Assembly (NCBI GenBank): GCA_021495925.1 | Contig: JAKEKT010000038.1 | Span: 124,001 to 188,000 of the forward strand | From: Diplodia intermedia | Taxonomy: Eukaryota > Ascomycota > Dothideomycetes > Botryosphaeriales > Botryosphaeriaceae | Length of the DNA: 64,000 nt | Direction of reading: 5' to 3' | Shown: positions 1 to 11,291 of the stretch, in pieces | How positions within the stretch are numbered: position 1 is the stretch's first letter | Layout of the letters: each line of letters starts with the position of its first letter | The notes under the pieces: model-generated | The model's input: only the letters and a program-made list of their open reading frames with translations | Database searches by the model: none | Told to the model about the DNA's origin: nothing | Made by a program: the position numbers and the translations under genes

Positions 1-2
1 GC

Positions 3-524
3 ATAGATGTCGATCTGGACGGACTGCGGACAAAATGCCCGCTGCTGCTGAGCTGCTACATGGAAACAGTGCGACTGTACAACACGGCCTGGTCCATCGG
101 CAAAGCCAAGCAGGACGTCGTGCTCAGCGACAAGTCGGCTGCCGGCGTTGCTGCCGAGTTCGTAGTCAAGAAGGGCGAACACGTGGACGTGTCCAACGGG
201 CTGCTCAACACAGACAGCCAGTACCGGAACGCGGAGAAGTTCGTTGCAGACAGATTCGTGGTGCACGACGAGAAAGGGGCGGCGGTCAAGGCAGACTGGG
301 GAAGGGTCAGGCACGACAATGGCATGTGGCGGATGGCGGGGTTGGGGGTGTTCGCGCAGAGCCTTTGTCTGGCAACGGTGTCGACGGTGCTGGGGGCGTG
401 GACGATGGAGCCGGTTGACAAGGCGGGCTGGAAAATACCGCGCCGAGCCAACGGCCCGCTCACGGCGCGGCCTAAGGGTAACGTGAGGGTCAGGATCGGG
501 CGGGCGCCGCTGGCGAGCGAGTAG
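3..524 (+). CDS. Cytochrome P450, C-terminal part (cut by window start), heme cysteine not visible
   Basis: Partial gene: the frame is open from the first complete codon (base 3) to TAG at 522-524, and the 5' part lies outside the window. The order of motifs is that of a fungal P450 of the CYP7/CYP8-like type: a helix-K EXXR (ETVR, from base 63), then a substrate-recognition stretch, a PERF-like VADRF, the EPVD strand and a C-terminal VRVRI strand. What is odd is the heme loop. Where the family has FGGG-x-x-x-C-x-G-R, this frame reads WGRVRHDNGMWRMAGLG, with no cysteine in the loop; the nearest cysteine is about ten residues later (SLCL). Either this is a Cys-less, possibly non-oxygenase P450-like protein, or the gene is decaying. 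The P450 relationship is well supported; the activity is not. Confidence 0.8.
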   Translation: MDVDLDGLRTKCPLLLSCYMETVRLYNTAWSIGKAKQDVVLSDKSAAGVAAEFVVKKGEHVDVSNGLLNTDSQYRNAEKFVADRFVVHDEKGAAVKADWGRVRHDNGMWRMAGLGVFAQSLCLATVSTVLGAWTMEPVDKAGWKIPRRANGPLTARPKGNVRVRIGRAPLASE

Positions 525-1413
525 GGCGGGAAGGAGCGAGCGAGCGAGGCTGGCACCGGTTAGGGGGATGCGGGAGGCTTGGGCGTAGTGAAATGATTCA
601 AGGGCCGTAGAGATTGGGATTGATCATGCCGATGACGTGCCCGTGGAGCAGCGCGAAATGGAAAAAGAAACAAAGCGCGGCCGCAGCGGCCGCGGAGCGG
701 GCGTTGGTTGACGGCGGGCGCGGCGGCACGGGCTGGGGCTAAGAGATGCGCGGCGATGGAATAGGGTGTCAGGTTGACAGCGCCAATCGGGGGGCGCGTG
801 CCGGCGCAGGGCAGGGGCGCTGTGAGACGCGAGGCGGGCATTTCCTCGCGCAAGGCACCGCGCAAGGCACGTGTAGGGCGCGTTGAGTAGCTTTGCAGGT
901 GGTGGGAGTGCGGTGCTGGCGGAGCGCGCTGCTGGCGGCGGAGGAGCCACGGAGCCACGGCGGCGGAGAGCGGCGCAGCGGCGCGTCTGTGTTGCCCGGC
1001 CGCGGGTGGCAGGGCCAGCCTTCAGGGGCTGCGCGGCCCAAAAGCGGTGAACGCGAGGACCCCGTGCGTGCAAGGTCCAGTTTCAAACCGTCGGGACAGC
1101 ATCTCTAAATAATTGACGACCTCACTCAACGCGCATTCTGCCACTCCACCCTCTCGTCCCGCCCTCTCCAGCTGCCGCAATCCGCCTGCTGCCCCCACCC
1201 GGCCCCGCGGATGCCTGGCGAACCCCGTTTCCTGTCTTCCGTTTCGGTCGTTTGTTAGTGCAGGAGATCCGCCGACCATCCGGTCTGGAGTCGCCTTGGG
1301 GCGCGCGCGTTGTCCTGCCCAGGAGTCCGCCCAACTCCACGCCGCCCACCGAGCCCACACCCCATCCGCCTCCCTCCACAGAGAGCACGCCCGCGTGCTG
1401 CTCGCCATAGACA
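525..1413. other. Intergenic region, P450 3' side and myosin promoter
   Basis: GC-rich spacer between two genes on the same strand. It must hold the P450 terminator and the myosin promoter and 5' UTR. The last 250 bases are pyrimidine-rich (C/T), as is common just upstream of fungal start codons. I see no further gene. Confidence 0.5.
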
Positions 1414-4400
1414 ATGTCGCACTTCTACGAAATCGGCACGCGCGCCTGGCAGCCCGATCCCACCGAGGGATGGGTTGCCTCCGAGGTCGAGCAGAAGATC
1501 GAGGACGGGGACAAGGTCAAGCTTGTCTTCCGTCTCGAAAACGGCGAGGTGCGTATCCGCCTGTGCCTTCCCGCCCGCCGAGCCAACGCTGACCCCCGAG
1601 CAGGAGAAGGTGATAGAGACGACGACCGAAGCCCTCCAAGATGACAAGGACAGCACGCTGCCCCCGCTCATGAACCCGACGATGCTCGAAGCCAGCGATG
1701 ACCTTACGAACCTTTCACATTTGAACGAGCCAGCCGGTCAGCCCCGCCCGCCGCTGCCTGTCTAGAACCTGTGCTGACACTGGTGATACAGTGCTGCAAG
1801 CTATCAAGCTGCGCTATGCCCAGAAGGAAATCTACACATACTCCGGCATCGTCCTGATCGCCGCGAATCCCTTCGCCCGCGTCGACTCGCTATACGTCCC
1901 CGGCATGGTCCAGGTGTACGCTGGCAAGCACAGAGCTTCGCAAGCACCCCACTTGTTCGCCATTGCTGAAGAGGCTTTTGCGTGCGTTGCGGCCCTCCCC
2001 TCCTCATGATACGGCAAGTTGCATTATTAACGTAGTCTGCGCAGAGACATGCTTCGTGACAACCGCAACCAGACCATCGTCGTGTCCGGTGAGTCTGGTG
2101 CCGGTAAGACTGTCAGTGCAAAATACATTATGCGTTACTTTGCAACCCGCGAGTCGCCCGACAACCCCGGCCAGCGCAAGGCAAACTCGGACGCCATGAG
2201 TGAAACCGAAAAGCAGATCCTGGCCACCAACCCTATCATGGAAGCCTTCGGCAACGCCAAGACCACGCGTAACGACAACTCGTCGCGTTTCGGAAAGTAC
2301 ATTGAGATTATGTTCGACGAGGCGACGGAGATTATCGGCGCCAAGATTCGTGTCTACCTGCTGGAACGGTCGAGACTGGTATTCCAGCCGGTGAAGGAGC
2401 GTAACTACCACATTTTCTACCAGCTTTGCGCCGGTGCCACGGATGCTGAGCGCGAGGAGTGGGGTCTGAAGAGCCCGGATGACTTTACGTACATGAACCA
2501 AGGCAGTGCGCCCGTCATTGATGGCGTCGACGACAAGGCCGAATACGACTTGACGAGGAAATCCCTGGGGACCATCGGTGTCAACGACGAGACGCAGTCC
2601 CAAATTTTCAAGCTTTTGGCTGCGCTGCTGCACCTCGGAGACGTCAAGATTACCGCTACCCGTACGGACTCCTCGCTCTCGCCCGAGGAGCCGTCGCTCG
2701 TCCAGGCTTCGAAGCTTTTGGGCATTGATGGAGCCGGCTTTGCCAGGTGGTGTGTCAAGAAGCAGCTCATCACTCGCGGAGAGAAGATCACCTCGAACCT
2801 TACGCAAGCGCAAGCTATTGTTGTGCGAGACTCTGTCGCGAAATACATCTACTCGAGTCTTTTCGATTGGCTTGTGGACAAGGTCAACAGGAGTTTGGCC
2901 TCTGAGGAGATCGTTGCCGCTACGAAATCCTTCATCGGTGTTCTCGATATCTACGGTTTCGAGCATTTCGCCAAGAACTCTTTCGAACAGTTCTGTATCA
3001 ACTACGCAAACGAGAAGTTGCAGCAAGAGTTCAACCAGCATGTGTTCAAGCTCGAGCAGGAAGAATATCTCCGTGAAGAGATCGACTGGACCTTTATCGA
3101 CTTCTCCGACAACCAGCCCTGTATCGACCTCATTGAAGGAAAGCTCGGCATCCTGTCCCTGCTTGATGAAGAGTCTCGCCTTCCCATGGGCTCCGATGAA
3201 CAATTCGTCACAAAATTGCACCACAACTACTCTGGTGACAAGCACAAGTTCTACAAGAAGCCGCGTTTCGGAAAGTCTTCTTTCACTGTCTGCCATTATG
3301 CCGTTGACGTCACGTACGAGTCGGAGAGTTTTATTGAAAAGAACAGAGATACGGTGCCGGATGAGCATATGGAGGTCCTCAAGGCTTCGACGAACAAGTT
3401 CCTCGTGGAAATCATCGACACCGCAGCATCGATCCGTGAGAAGGAGACTGGCGGTGGCTCGGCTGCCAAGCCAGGCACCGCAGTCTCCGCTGGTCGGAGA
3501 GTTGCGGTCAACCGCAAGCCTACTCTTGGTGGTATTTTCAAAGCCTCCCTGATTGAGCTGATGAACACCATCAACTCCACCGATGTCCACTACATTCGTT
3601 GTATCAAGCCCAACGAGGCGAAGGAAGCCTGGATGTTCGAAGGACCCATGGTTCTTAGCCAGCTTCGTGCTTGCGGTGTCCTCGAGACTGTCCGCATCAG
3701 TTGTGCTGGTTATCCGACAAGGTGGACGTATGAGGAATTCGCTCTGCGATACTACATGCTGGTGCCTTCTGTCCAATGGACATCCGAGATCAAGGAAATG
3801 GCCAACAAGATCTTGCAATGCGCCCTGAGCGACGAAAGCGGAAAGAAGGACAAGTACCAGCTTGGTCTCACCAAGATCTTCTTCCGTGCGGGTATGCTTG
3901 CGTTCCTGGAGAACAAGCGCACTGCTCGCCTGAACGGAGCTGCCATCATGATCCAGAAGAACTTGCGTTGCAAGTACTACAGACGCAGGTATCTCGAGGC
4001 TCGCGAAGCCGTCATCTCCACTCAAGCCCTTGTCCGTGGTTTCTTGGCAAGAGCACACACCGAGGAGATGCGCCAGGTCAAGTCCGCCACCACCATCCAA
4101 CGTGTCTACCGTGGCTACAAGGATAGGAAGCGGTACCTTTATATCCGCAACAGCGTTGTCAAGTTCGACGCCGTTGCGAAGGGTTGGCTTCTCCGCAAGG
4201 GTCTCCTGGACAAGCGTTTCAGTGATGCCGCTCGCTGCATCCAACGCAACTGGAGATCGTACCGCCAGCTCAAAGACTGGAGGACGTACCGTCGCAAGGT
4301 TGTCATCATTCAAAGCTTGTGGCGTGGTAGGAAGGCCCGCAGTGCCTACAAGGGTCTGCGTGAGGAGGCTCATGATCTCAAGCAGATCTCCTACAAGCTG

Positions 4401-6432
4401 GAGAACAAGGTCGTCGAGCTTACGCAGAGTCTTGGCACAATCAAGCAGCAGAACAAGGCACTTCAAGGACAGGTCCAGAACTACGAGAGTCAGATCAACT
4501 CCTGGAAGAGCAGAACAAACGCGCTGGAGGCCAGAACCAAGGAGCTGCAGGCTGAGGCGAACCAGGCCGGTATCACCGCTGCTCGCTTGAGCCAGATGGA
4601 AGAGGAGTTCAACAAGCTCCAGTCCAACTACGAAGAAAGCACTACCAACATGCGCCGCCTGCAAGAGGAGGAGAGGCACCTGCGCGAGACCCTGAAGGAG
4701 ACAACCGAAGAGCTCGAGCACACCAAGCGCCGCTCGAGCCAGGTCGAGAGCGAGAAGATCTCTCTTCGCCAACAGCTCGCCGATCTGCAGGATCAGCTCG
4801 AGCTCGCTAAGCGGGCCGCACCCATCAACGGTGATCTCGCGAACGGCAACCACGCGCCGGCAAGTGGTCTCATCAACCTCGTCTCCTCGAAGAAGCCCAA
4901 GAGAAGAAGTGCAGGCGAGCGCGCCGACATCGAGCGCTTCAGCGGCGCCTTCAACCCGCGGCCCGTGTCTATGGCCGTCACTGGTCAATCCCTCCACAAG
5001 CAGAGCACTTTCTCGGGCTCGACCTTCACTCCTGGCTTGGACAACATCGAGTTTGAGCTTGAGAACATACTCTCTGACGAGGATGGCCTCAACGACGAGG
5101 TCACCATGGGCCTCATTCGCAACCTCAAGATCCCGTCGCCGAGCACCAACCCCGCTCCGAGCGACAAGGAGGTCCTTTTCCCCGCCTACCTCATCAACCT
5201 GGTTACCTCGGAAATGTGGAACAATGGCTTCGTCAAGGAGTCCGAGAGGTTCCTTGCCAACGTCATGCAGTCCATCCAGCAGGAGGTCATGCAGCACGAT
5301 GGCGAGGAGGCCATCAACCCGGGAGCCTTCTGGCTCTCGAACGTCCACGAGATGCTCTCGTTCGTCTTCCTTGCTGAGGACTGGTACGAGACGCAGAAGA
5401 CGGACAACTACGAGTATGACCGGCTGCTTGAGATTGTCAAGCACGACTTGGAGAGTTTGGAGTTCAACATCTACCACACCTGGATGAAGGTGCTCAAGAA
5501 GAAACTGCACAAGATGATTGTTCCGGCCATCATCGAGTCGCAGTCCCTGCCCGGCTTCGTTACCAACGAGAGCAACAGGTTCCTCGGCAAGCTGCTCCAG
5601 TCCAACAGCGCGCCTGCTTACAGCATGGACAACCTCCTCAGCCTGATGAACAACGTCTACAAGGCCATGAAGTCTTACTTCCTTGAGGACACGATCGTCA
5701 CCCAGGCCATCACTGAGCTCCTTCGCCTGGTGGGCGTCACGGCGTTCAACGACCTGCTTATGCGCCGCAACTTCCTTTCCTGGAAGCGCGGTCTGCAGAT
5801 CAACTACAACATCACGAGGATCGAGGAGTGGTGCAAGAGCCACGACATGCCTGAGGGCACGCTTCAGCTGGAGCACTTGATGCAGGCTACCAAGCTCCTG
5901 CAGTTGAAGAAGGCTACGTTGAACGACATTGAGATTATCCAGGACATCTGCTGGATGTAAGTATTATCGCAGATGTTGACTTGAGACGGATCGGCTAACC
6001 TTGCTGTAGGCTCTCCCCCAACCAGATCCAGAAGCTTCTGAACCAGTACTTGGTGGCCGACTACGAGCAGCCGATCAACGGCGAGATCATGAAGGCGGTT
6101 GCCTCCAGGGTCACGGAGAAGAGCGACGTGCTCCTTCTCACCGCGGTCGACATGGAGGACAGCGGACCGTACGAGATCGCCGAGCCTCGTGTGATCACGG
6201 CTCTGGAGACGTACACTCCATCGTGTAAGTGACGTGGCATCGATGCAGCGACGAAACAGACGCTGACAAACAAACAGGGCTCCAAACCCCGCGCCTGAAG
6301 CGGCTGGCGGAGATAGTGTCGGCGCAGGCCATGGCACAGCAGGAGAAGCTGGAGTTTGAACCGACGCCGACCAACGGCCACAGCAACGGCGAGGTGCAGG
6401 GTCTTGCAATCAGCGAGGTGGACGGCATGTAG
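1414..6432 (+). CDS. Class V myosin heavy chain (Myo2/MyoE type)
   Basis: Actin-based motor that carries vesicles and organelles to the hyphal tip. Six exons: 1414-1548, 1604-1736, 1792-1981, 2045-5956, 6010-6224, 6278-6432; introns are 53-63 nt and keep the frame, giving 1,579 residues. Visible in order: N-terminal SH3-like segment (TRAWQPDPTEGW), motor with P-loop GESGAGKT (about residue 168), switch II DIYGFE, the actin-binding region ending HYIRCIKPN, six IQ motifs for light chains (about residues 760-900), a coiled coil (about 910-1080) and the C-terminal globular cargo-binding DIL domain. Length and order match fungal myosin V. The start was chosen because MSHFYEIGTRAWQPDP matches the family N-terminus. 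Nothing looks broken. The minus strand is open over most of the large exon, which is a codon-bias shadow. Confidence 0.96.
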
Positions 6433-7166
6433 TTGGGGTTGCACGACATTTCCACACGAGGGTTCACGACGGACTGACATTGAAGCGGATTTGGATACCG
6501 ATAGCTCCCACGTAATTTTTGAATCTCTTTTGCGGGGGTAGGGATATTGAAGGAGGCATCTGCGCATGTATGGCGGCATCTGGGAGCGCTGTTGTGTATC
6601 TGCAGGATGCCGGTCGGCGTTGGCGTGGGGAGCGGCGTTTAGGATGGCAATTCTCTCTCGCGCTTGAGCATGCATGTCCAGGAGACCACACGGGCTGTTG
6701 GTAGAGAGCTGGCTACGATGACGGGGAGGCCGAGTTACGGCTGCCATGCGTCCATGAAGCCAGAGCGAATGATGTAGATTCTTTTTATCAGGATTGAACT
6801 GGCAGCACCGATGACTGGCCCGTGTACCTTCCAAATCCGCCCGAGGCAGCCGAGTGGCCAACGGCGGCGCAGCCCTAGCTCGCTGCACCCCGGCCAGCTG
6901 CAGCTGCAGCCGCAGCCCGCGCTTCAGGCAAGAGCCACGGAGTAGAGCCGCGACACCGCCACGGCCGCCCGCCGAATCCGTGCGTCACCTGCTCGCATTG
7001 CTCTGCTGCGCGTCACCCGTCCCAAGCAACCCTGTCTCCCGTCGTCATGAGAGGGAGACGCGTTTGCTCATACTAAGCTTATCCGCGACGGCCGTCTATT
7101 TCCACGGCACCTCCCCGCGTCATCTGCCCAGCCTGTGCCCAGCTGCCACGGCCTTGCTGCGCAAAC
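6433..7166. other. Intergenic region between myosin V and deubiquitinase genes
   Basis: Both flanking genes run rightwards, so this carries the myosin 3' UTR and the promoter of the next gene. No convincing coding or RNA feature seen. Confidence 0.5.
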
Positions 7167-8899
7167 ATGGCCAGCTCCGCCGAGGTCCTGGAGTGTCCTT
7201 TCTGCGCCTACAACGACCAGGACTCGTACGTGCTCATGCTGCACGTCGAGGAGCGCCACACAGACGATTCCCCTTTTGTGGCCAGGGAAGGTCCGGACGA
7301 ACACCCTCGCCATGGCTCCTCCTCCGCCAGCGACCGGAGAGAAGCACCTGCCGAACACGCCGTCGTCGAGGACGAGAGGTGGCTGCTCTGTCCTAATCCG
7401 GAGTGCGGCGAGCAGATTCCCATCGAGGACCTCAGCGAGCACCTTGACCTGCACTTCGCCGAGAGACTATTCGAATCGCAGCAGGAAGCATCAGCGTCAG
7501 CAGACCATAGCACAACATCGTCACATTCATCGTCGTCCAAAAAGCCGCCCAAGAAGCTCTCCAAGATGCGTCACGGCACCCCTCCCCTCTCCAGTGCTTC
7601 GGAGCATTCCTTCAGCGCCGCCCTTGACGACAGCTCCGACTCTTCGGCCTTTGCACCGGACGGAGAGGGCTGGCACAGCATTCACCATAACAGCAAGCAT
7701 CACCGTCATCACCACCAACACCGCCAGAGCGGCTATGACGACGCCAACGTCAAGGCCAGGCCCCGCTCGAATTCGGAAAAAACTACCCTCTCCCGCCGCA
7801 TGATCGATGTCCTGAGTCCTTCCAGCTCAAAGAAGCTACACAAGGGCAAGGAGTCTGGTGCCCCCAGCGCCCGTCTAGGTGTAAGCGGTCCTCGTGTTCT
7901 GCTTTGCAGTTGATGTACAGCGCTGACTCCAGGCCGCAGAAATCTGAGCTGGGCCCGTATGCCTACGAGGACCAGATGCCACGATGGCTTTACAAGCAGA
8001 TTGAAGCCGGTCCCAGGGTTTCAGTCATGAATCGAATCGGACGCGATGGTCGGCTGATCAAGCACGAGGTCGTCGACAACGAGACTCCCGGTGTCTTGCC
8101 GGTCCTCGCGCAGCTGTGTGGTATCGACAGAGGCGTTGATCAAGCTTACATCTGCCACCCCAGCGCCATCCACATCTTCAAAAGACCGAAGGAGGGCGGC
8201 TTCTGCGGCTACCGCAACATTCAGATGCTAGTATCCTACATCCAGGGTGCCGGAGCTCAAGGCCACTCTCAATTTCCTCCCGGGACGCCAGGCATCCTCG
8301 TCTTGCAGGATCTGATTGAGCAAGCCTGGGATATGGGCATCAATGAAATCAGCCGCGTCCAGACTGGTGGCATCAGAGGCACGAGGAAATACATTGGCAC
8401 ACCAGAGGTATGTAAAGCGGCACGTTCAGAGCCATGTGCTGACGCCAGACAGGTTCAAGCACTACTCCGCAGTCTCCGGATCGACCATGGTCTTCAGATC
8501 TTCAGCGACCGTCCTGAAGCTGGCCAGGCCCACGAGCAGCTTCTGGACTACGTGGAAACCTACTTCTTGGAAGGTACAACGCGAGAGCAACATGAGAAGC
8601 GTCCCAAGGTCGTCAAGACGCACCTCCCGCCCATCTACCTGCAGCAACCTGGTCACTCCATCACTATTGTCGGCTACGAGCGCCACAAGGATGGCAAGCG
8701 CAACCTTTTGGTGTTCGATCCGATGTTCCATACTTCTCCGGGAATGTTTAAGATCCTCGGGCGGCGCGACATCAGGACCCATCGGCCAGAGGTGCTTCAG
8801 GCGTATCGGAGGGGCGACCGGCAGCTCAGGAGACACAGAGACTACGAGTTGATCTCGCTTAAAGCACACCCGCCGCTCTTTCCGGTGTGGGATGTATGA
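7167..8899 (+). CDS. ZUP1/Mug105-type deubiquitinase (peptidase family C78) with zinc fingers
   Basis: Cysteine protease expected to cleave ubiquitin chains (K63-linked in the characterised ZUFSP/ZUP1 family, linked to genome maintenance). Exons 7167-7880, 7940-8407, 8453-8899 give 542 residues. The second intron is only 45 nt and in frame; splicing it restores IGTPE-VQALLRSLRI, which matches the family. Two N-terminal C2H2-like zinc fingers (about residues 10-31 and 71-93) precede a Ser/His-rich low-complexity linker and the catalytic domain. The triad is visible: Cys327 in GGFCGYRN, His462 in PGHSITIVGYE and Asp483 in VFDPMF. The stop at 8897-8899 lies in GAT-GTATGA, which could also act as a splice donor into the open frame that begins at 9037 (see findings), so the true C-terminus is uncertain. 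Confidence 0.88.
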
Positions 8900-9036
8900 G
8901 CTTCCCGTCTCACTCCTTCGCCCTCACCTCAGCCCCCACCACTTCAATATAATTACCCTGCTTCGCCTCGGAAAAATCGGCTGAGAAGCAAGCACAAAGA
9001 GGAAACTTCTAAGCTAAATCTGTGCTTAAATCATAG

Positions 9037-10497
9037 GTGATCGAACAATACGGTGACCATCCATACGTTTATGCTTTTTTCCTCGCCCAGTCGCTCGAAT
9101 ACGACGTCATTCCCGAGGATCAGTTTCCTATTGTGTTTCCATGGTGGTACTATGGCGGCCTTTTCTGTGTCGATGATGCACGGTTTGCTCAGAAGCCTTC
9201 TGCAACTACCAACTACTACGAGTTTGATCGTTTCGATGTTGAAAGCGTCGACCACGACAGCGACACCGGCTTGCTGGGTGGCATGCCTCCACTCCAAGAC
9301 AGAGATTACCTCAACTGGATGAGCCTCTTTGATACGATCAGGAAGTCTGCAGGTGGTTTTAACAAGGATGCAAGGGCCCGACTAGCAGCAGCACTACGGG
9401 GTTCTCAGCTTGAAAGCGAAGTTGATTCGCTCTCCCAGCAATCGCTTTCTGAGGACGTATACTTCGAGAAATCTGTCGAACCAGCCGTGGCAGTCCATTA
9501 CCCTTGTGGTGCACCTCTCCGACCGGGATACCAACATTACGCTTTCAAGCGTTGCGGGCGTTCATGGTCTCATTCATTCTCGGGATCGTCGTCTCCCCAG
9601 TCAGCATTTACTCCAACATTGTCCATGTCATCAGAACTTCAACAACCCCCTCGACAGGGTCTCCAAACGGCGTGGCGACAGCGAGCGACTAGGTCCTCTG
9701 TTTGCTATTCATCGGACAATTCCCACCAGGGCAGCAGCGCTTCTGGTTACCTACCTCCTCATCTCAAACAGAGAGCCGTCGACGACATCTCACCTCGGAC
9801 TCCGCTTCCAGACGCTTTTGCCTTCAGCAATCCCTACAGCGCCAACTATCCCACCCCCTATCACCAAAGACGCGACTCAGGTGTCGAGATGCTCGAGCAC
9901 GTCGAAAACTTCACGAGCCCCTTCTCAGCACTATCCACGTGTCGAGATACGCCATCCTTTACGTCAGGACACGAGATTCAAGTCCCCGTCCAGCCTTTGC
10001 GTCGCCCTTTCGTCTCTCTCCGCGACGCTAGCAATGAAAATAGCAATAACAGTGGCAGCTACGCCAAAGGCCACTTCAACGCCCCCACCTACTCCGTTGC
10101 CCACCCCCTCCGCCAACGATGGTCCACCAACGAGGTCCCTCCTCCATACCCTGCCGCTCCTCCGCAATCCCCCACCGCCCCTCGCGTCCTCGACCTCGGC
10201 TCAATCGACCTGGTCTCGTTTCCAGCCTTCAGCCCTTCGACCGCGCAAGTCAGCGCTTCTTCAACCCGCTCACCTTCGTCATCGTCGTTGGCTTTGATCG
10301 GCGGCAGAAGCAATGCAGATGACATTGACAACAACAACAATAAGAACTGGAGGGAGAGACCGCCGACGCCCGTCCACGAGCTGCGTGACTTCTTCTTCGA
10401 GCGCTCGGCAGAGGGCGTGAGCACGCCTGTTTTCTACGGCACCGGCGGGAACGATGTTTCAAAGGGGTGGCGGGCGAAGATGGGCGCGGAGTGGTAA
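9037..10497 (+). CDS. Open frame without ATG start: 3' exon of the preceding gene or separate hypothetical gene
   Basis: A 486-codon frame ending at TAA 10495-10497. Its N-terminal part looks coding (YGDHPYVYAFFLAQ, PWWYYGGLFCVDD, DRDYLNWMSLF), and the remaining ~350 residues are Ser/Pro-rich and low in complexity. I recognise no domain. It has no usable start: a stop (TAG, 9034-9036) directly precedes it, that TAG is itself a good splice acceptor, no ATG exists in 8900-9036, and the first in-frame ATG is near 9283, after about 82 conserved-looking codons. The likely explanations are a 143-nt phase-0 intron (8894-9036) joining it to the deubiquitinase gene, giving about 1,030 residues, or a separate gene with a start at about 9283. 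Confidence 0.6.
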   Translation: MIEQYGDHPYVYAFFLAQSLEYDVIPEDQFPIVFPWWYYGGLFCVDDARFAQKPSATTNYYEFDRFDVESVDHDSDTGLLGGMPPLQDRDYLNWMSLFDTIRKSAGGFNKDARARLAAALRGSQLESEVDSLSQQSLSEDVYFEKSVEPAVAVHYPCGAPLRPGYQHYAFKRCGRSWSHSFSGSSSPQSAFTPTLSMSSELQQPPRQGLQTAWRQRATRSSVCYSSDNSHQGSSASGYLPPHLKQRAVDDISPRTPLPDAFAFSNPYSANYPTPYHQRRDSGVEMLEHVENFTSPFSALSTCRDTPSFTSGHEIQVPVQPLRRPFVSLRDASNENSNNSGSYAKGHFNAPTYSVAHPLRQRWSTNEVPPPYPAAPPQSPTAPRVLDLGSIDLVSFPAFSPSTAQVSASSTRSPSSSSLALIGGRSNADDIDNNNNKNWRERPPTPVHELRDFFFERSAEGVSTPVFYGTGGNDVSKGWRAKMGAEW

Positions 10498-11291
10498 GAG
10501 AAATGAGTTTTGGGGTTGGGATTGAGTGTGAGCGTGGAGTAGTGGGGAGGAAATGACTGGTACGAAGGGATGATGATGATCTTGCGTGGTTTTGAGGAGG
10601 CCGGTTTTGGTGCTTTTTTGAGGAGGATAAAAGAAGATGGGGGCAGATGGAGGACAGATGGAGCTTGTTCTCCTATTTCTTCTTATTGCGATACTGCCTT
10701 TTTTCTGGGGCCGATGAGCGGCTTGCCTTCTTACCTTACCATCCGCATCTCTGTCTACATGGGAACGTTGATCGGACAGGTAGAGGTCGTCGGAAAGAGG
10801 ATTATTGGGGGAAAACATGCACTGGCAAGAAGCACCGGCTGTGGGCGACACATTAGGTAGCTTTGGGGGTCAATGGGATAACAACAGCAGAAGGGCCTGG
10901 AGGCTTTTTCCAATAAGGAAACGTTGATGACTTTTTCCCTTCGTCATCACGCAAGGTCGTCGCATGTGAGAAAATGGTTGTCGTGGTGCTTTCGTCCGCG
11001 TGAAAAAAAAAAATCCCGATTTTCCAATTTTCGAAATTGCAACTGTTCTCATGTTCCACGTCTCCAAAGGGCGTCGGTCCCTCGGAGCAGAGAGAAATTG
11101 ATGGAAAGAGAGTGGTGAGTAGTTGAACCCTACTGTTTTTGCTCTATAAAATCGGTGCCCCCCAAATTTTGAATTGCAGCACCTTCCTCTCTCTTTTTGT
11201 TGTGTGACGAAACCAGACCCATCTCCATCACTTCATCCCCCTCAAAGAGCAAACTTCGCAGGACGAAAAAAGGGCATCTCTCTCCCGATGT
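10498..11291. other. Intergenic region between convergent genes
   Basis: The genes on both sides end here, so it should hold two 3' UTRs and terminators. It contains an A-run near 11004-11013 and CT-rich stretches but no gene I can support. Confidence 0.5.

Noticed and set aside
2004..5876. 1,290-codon open frame on the minus strand inside the myosin gene
   Set aside because: It is antisense to the strongly supported myosin exon, has no recognisable domain, and follows from the GC-biased third positions of the sense frame.
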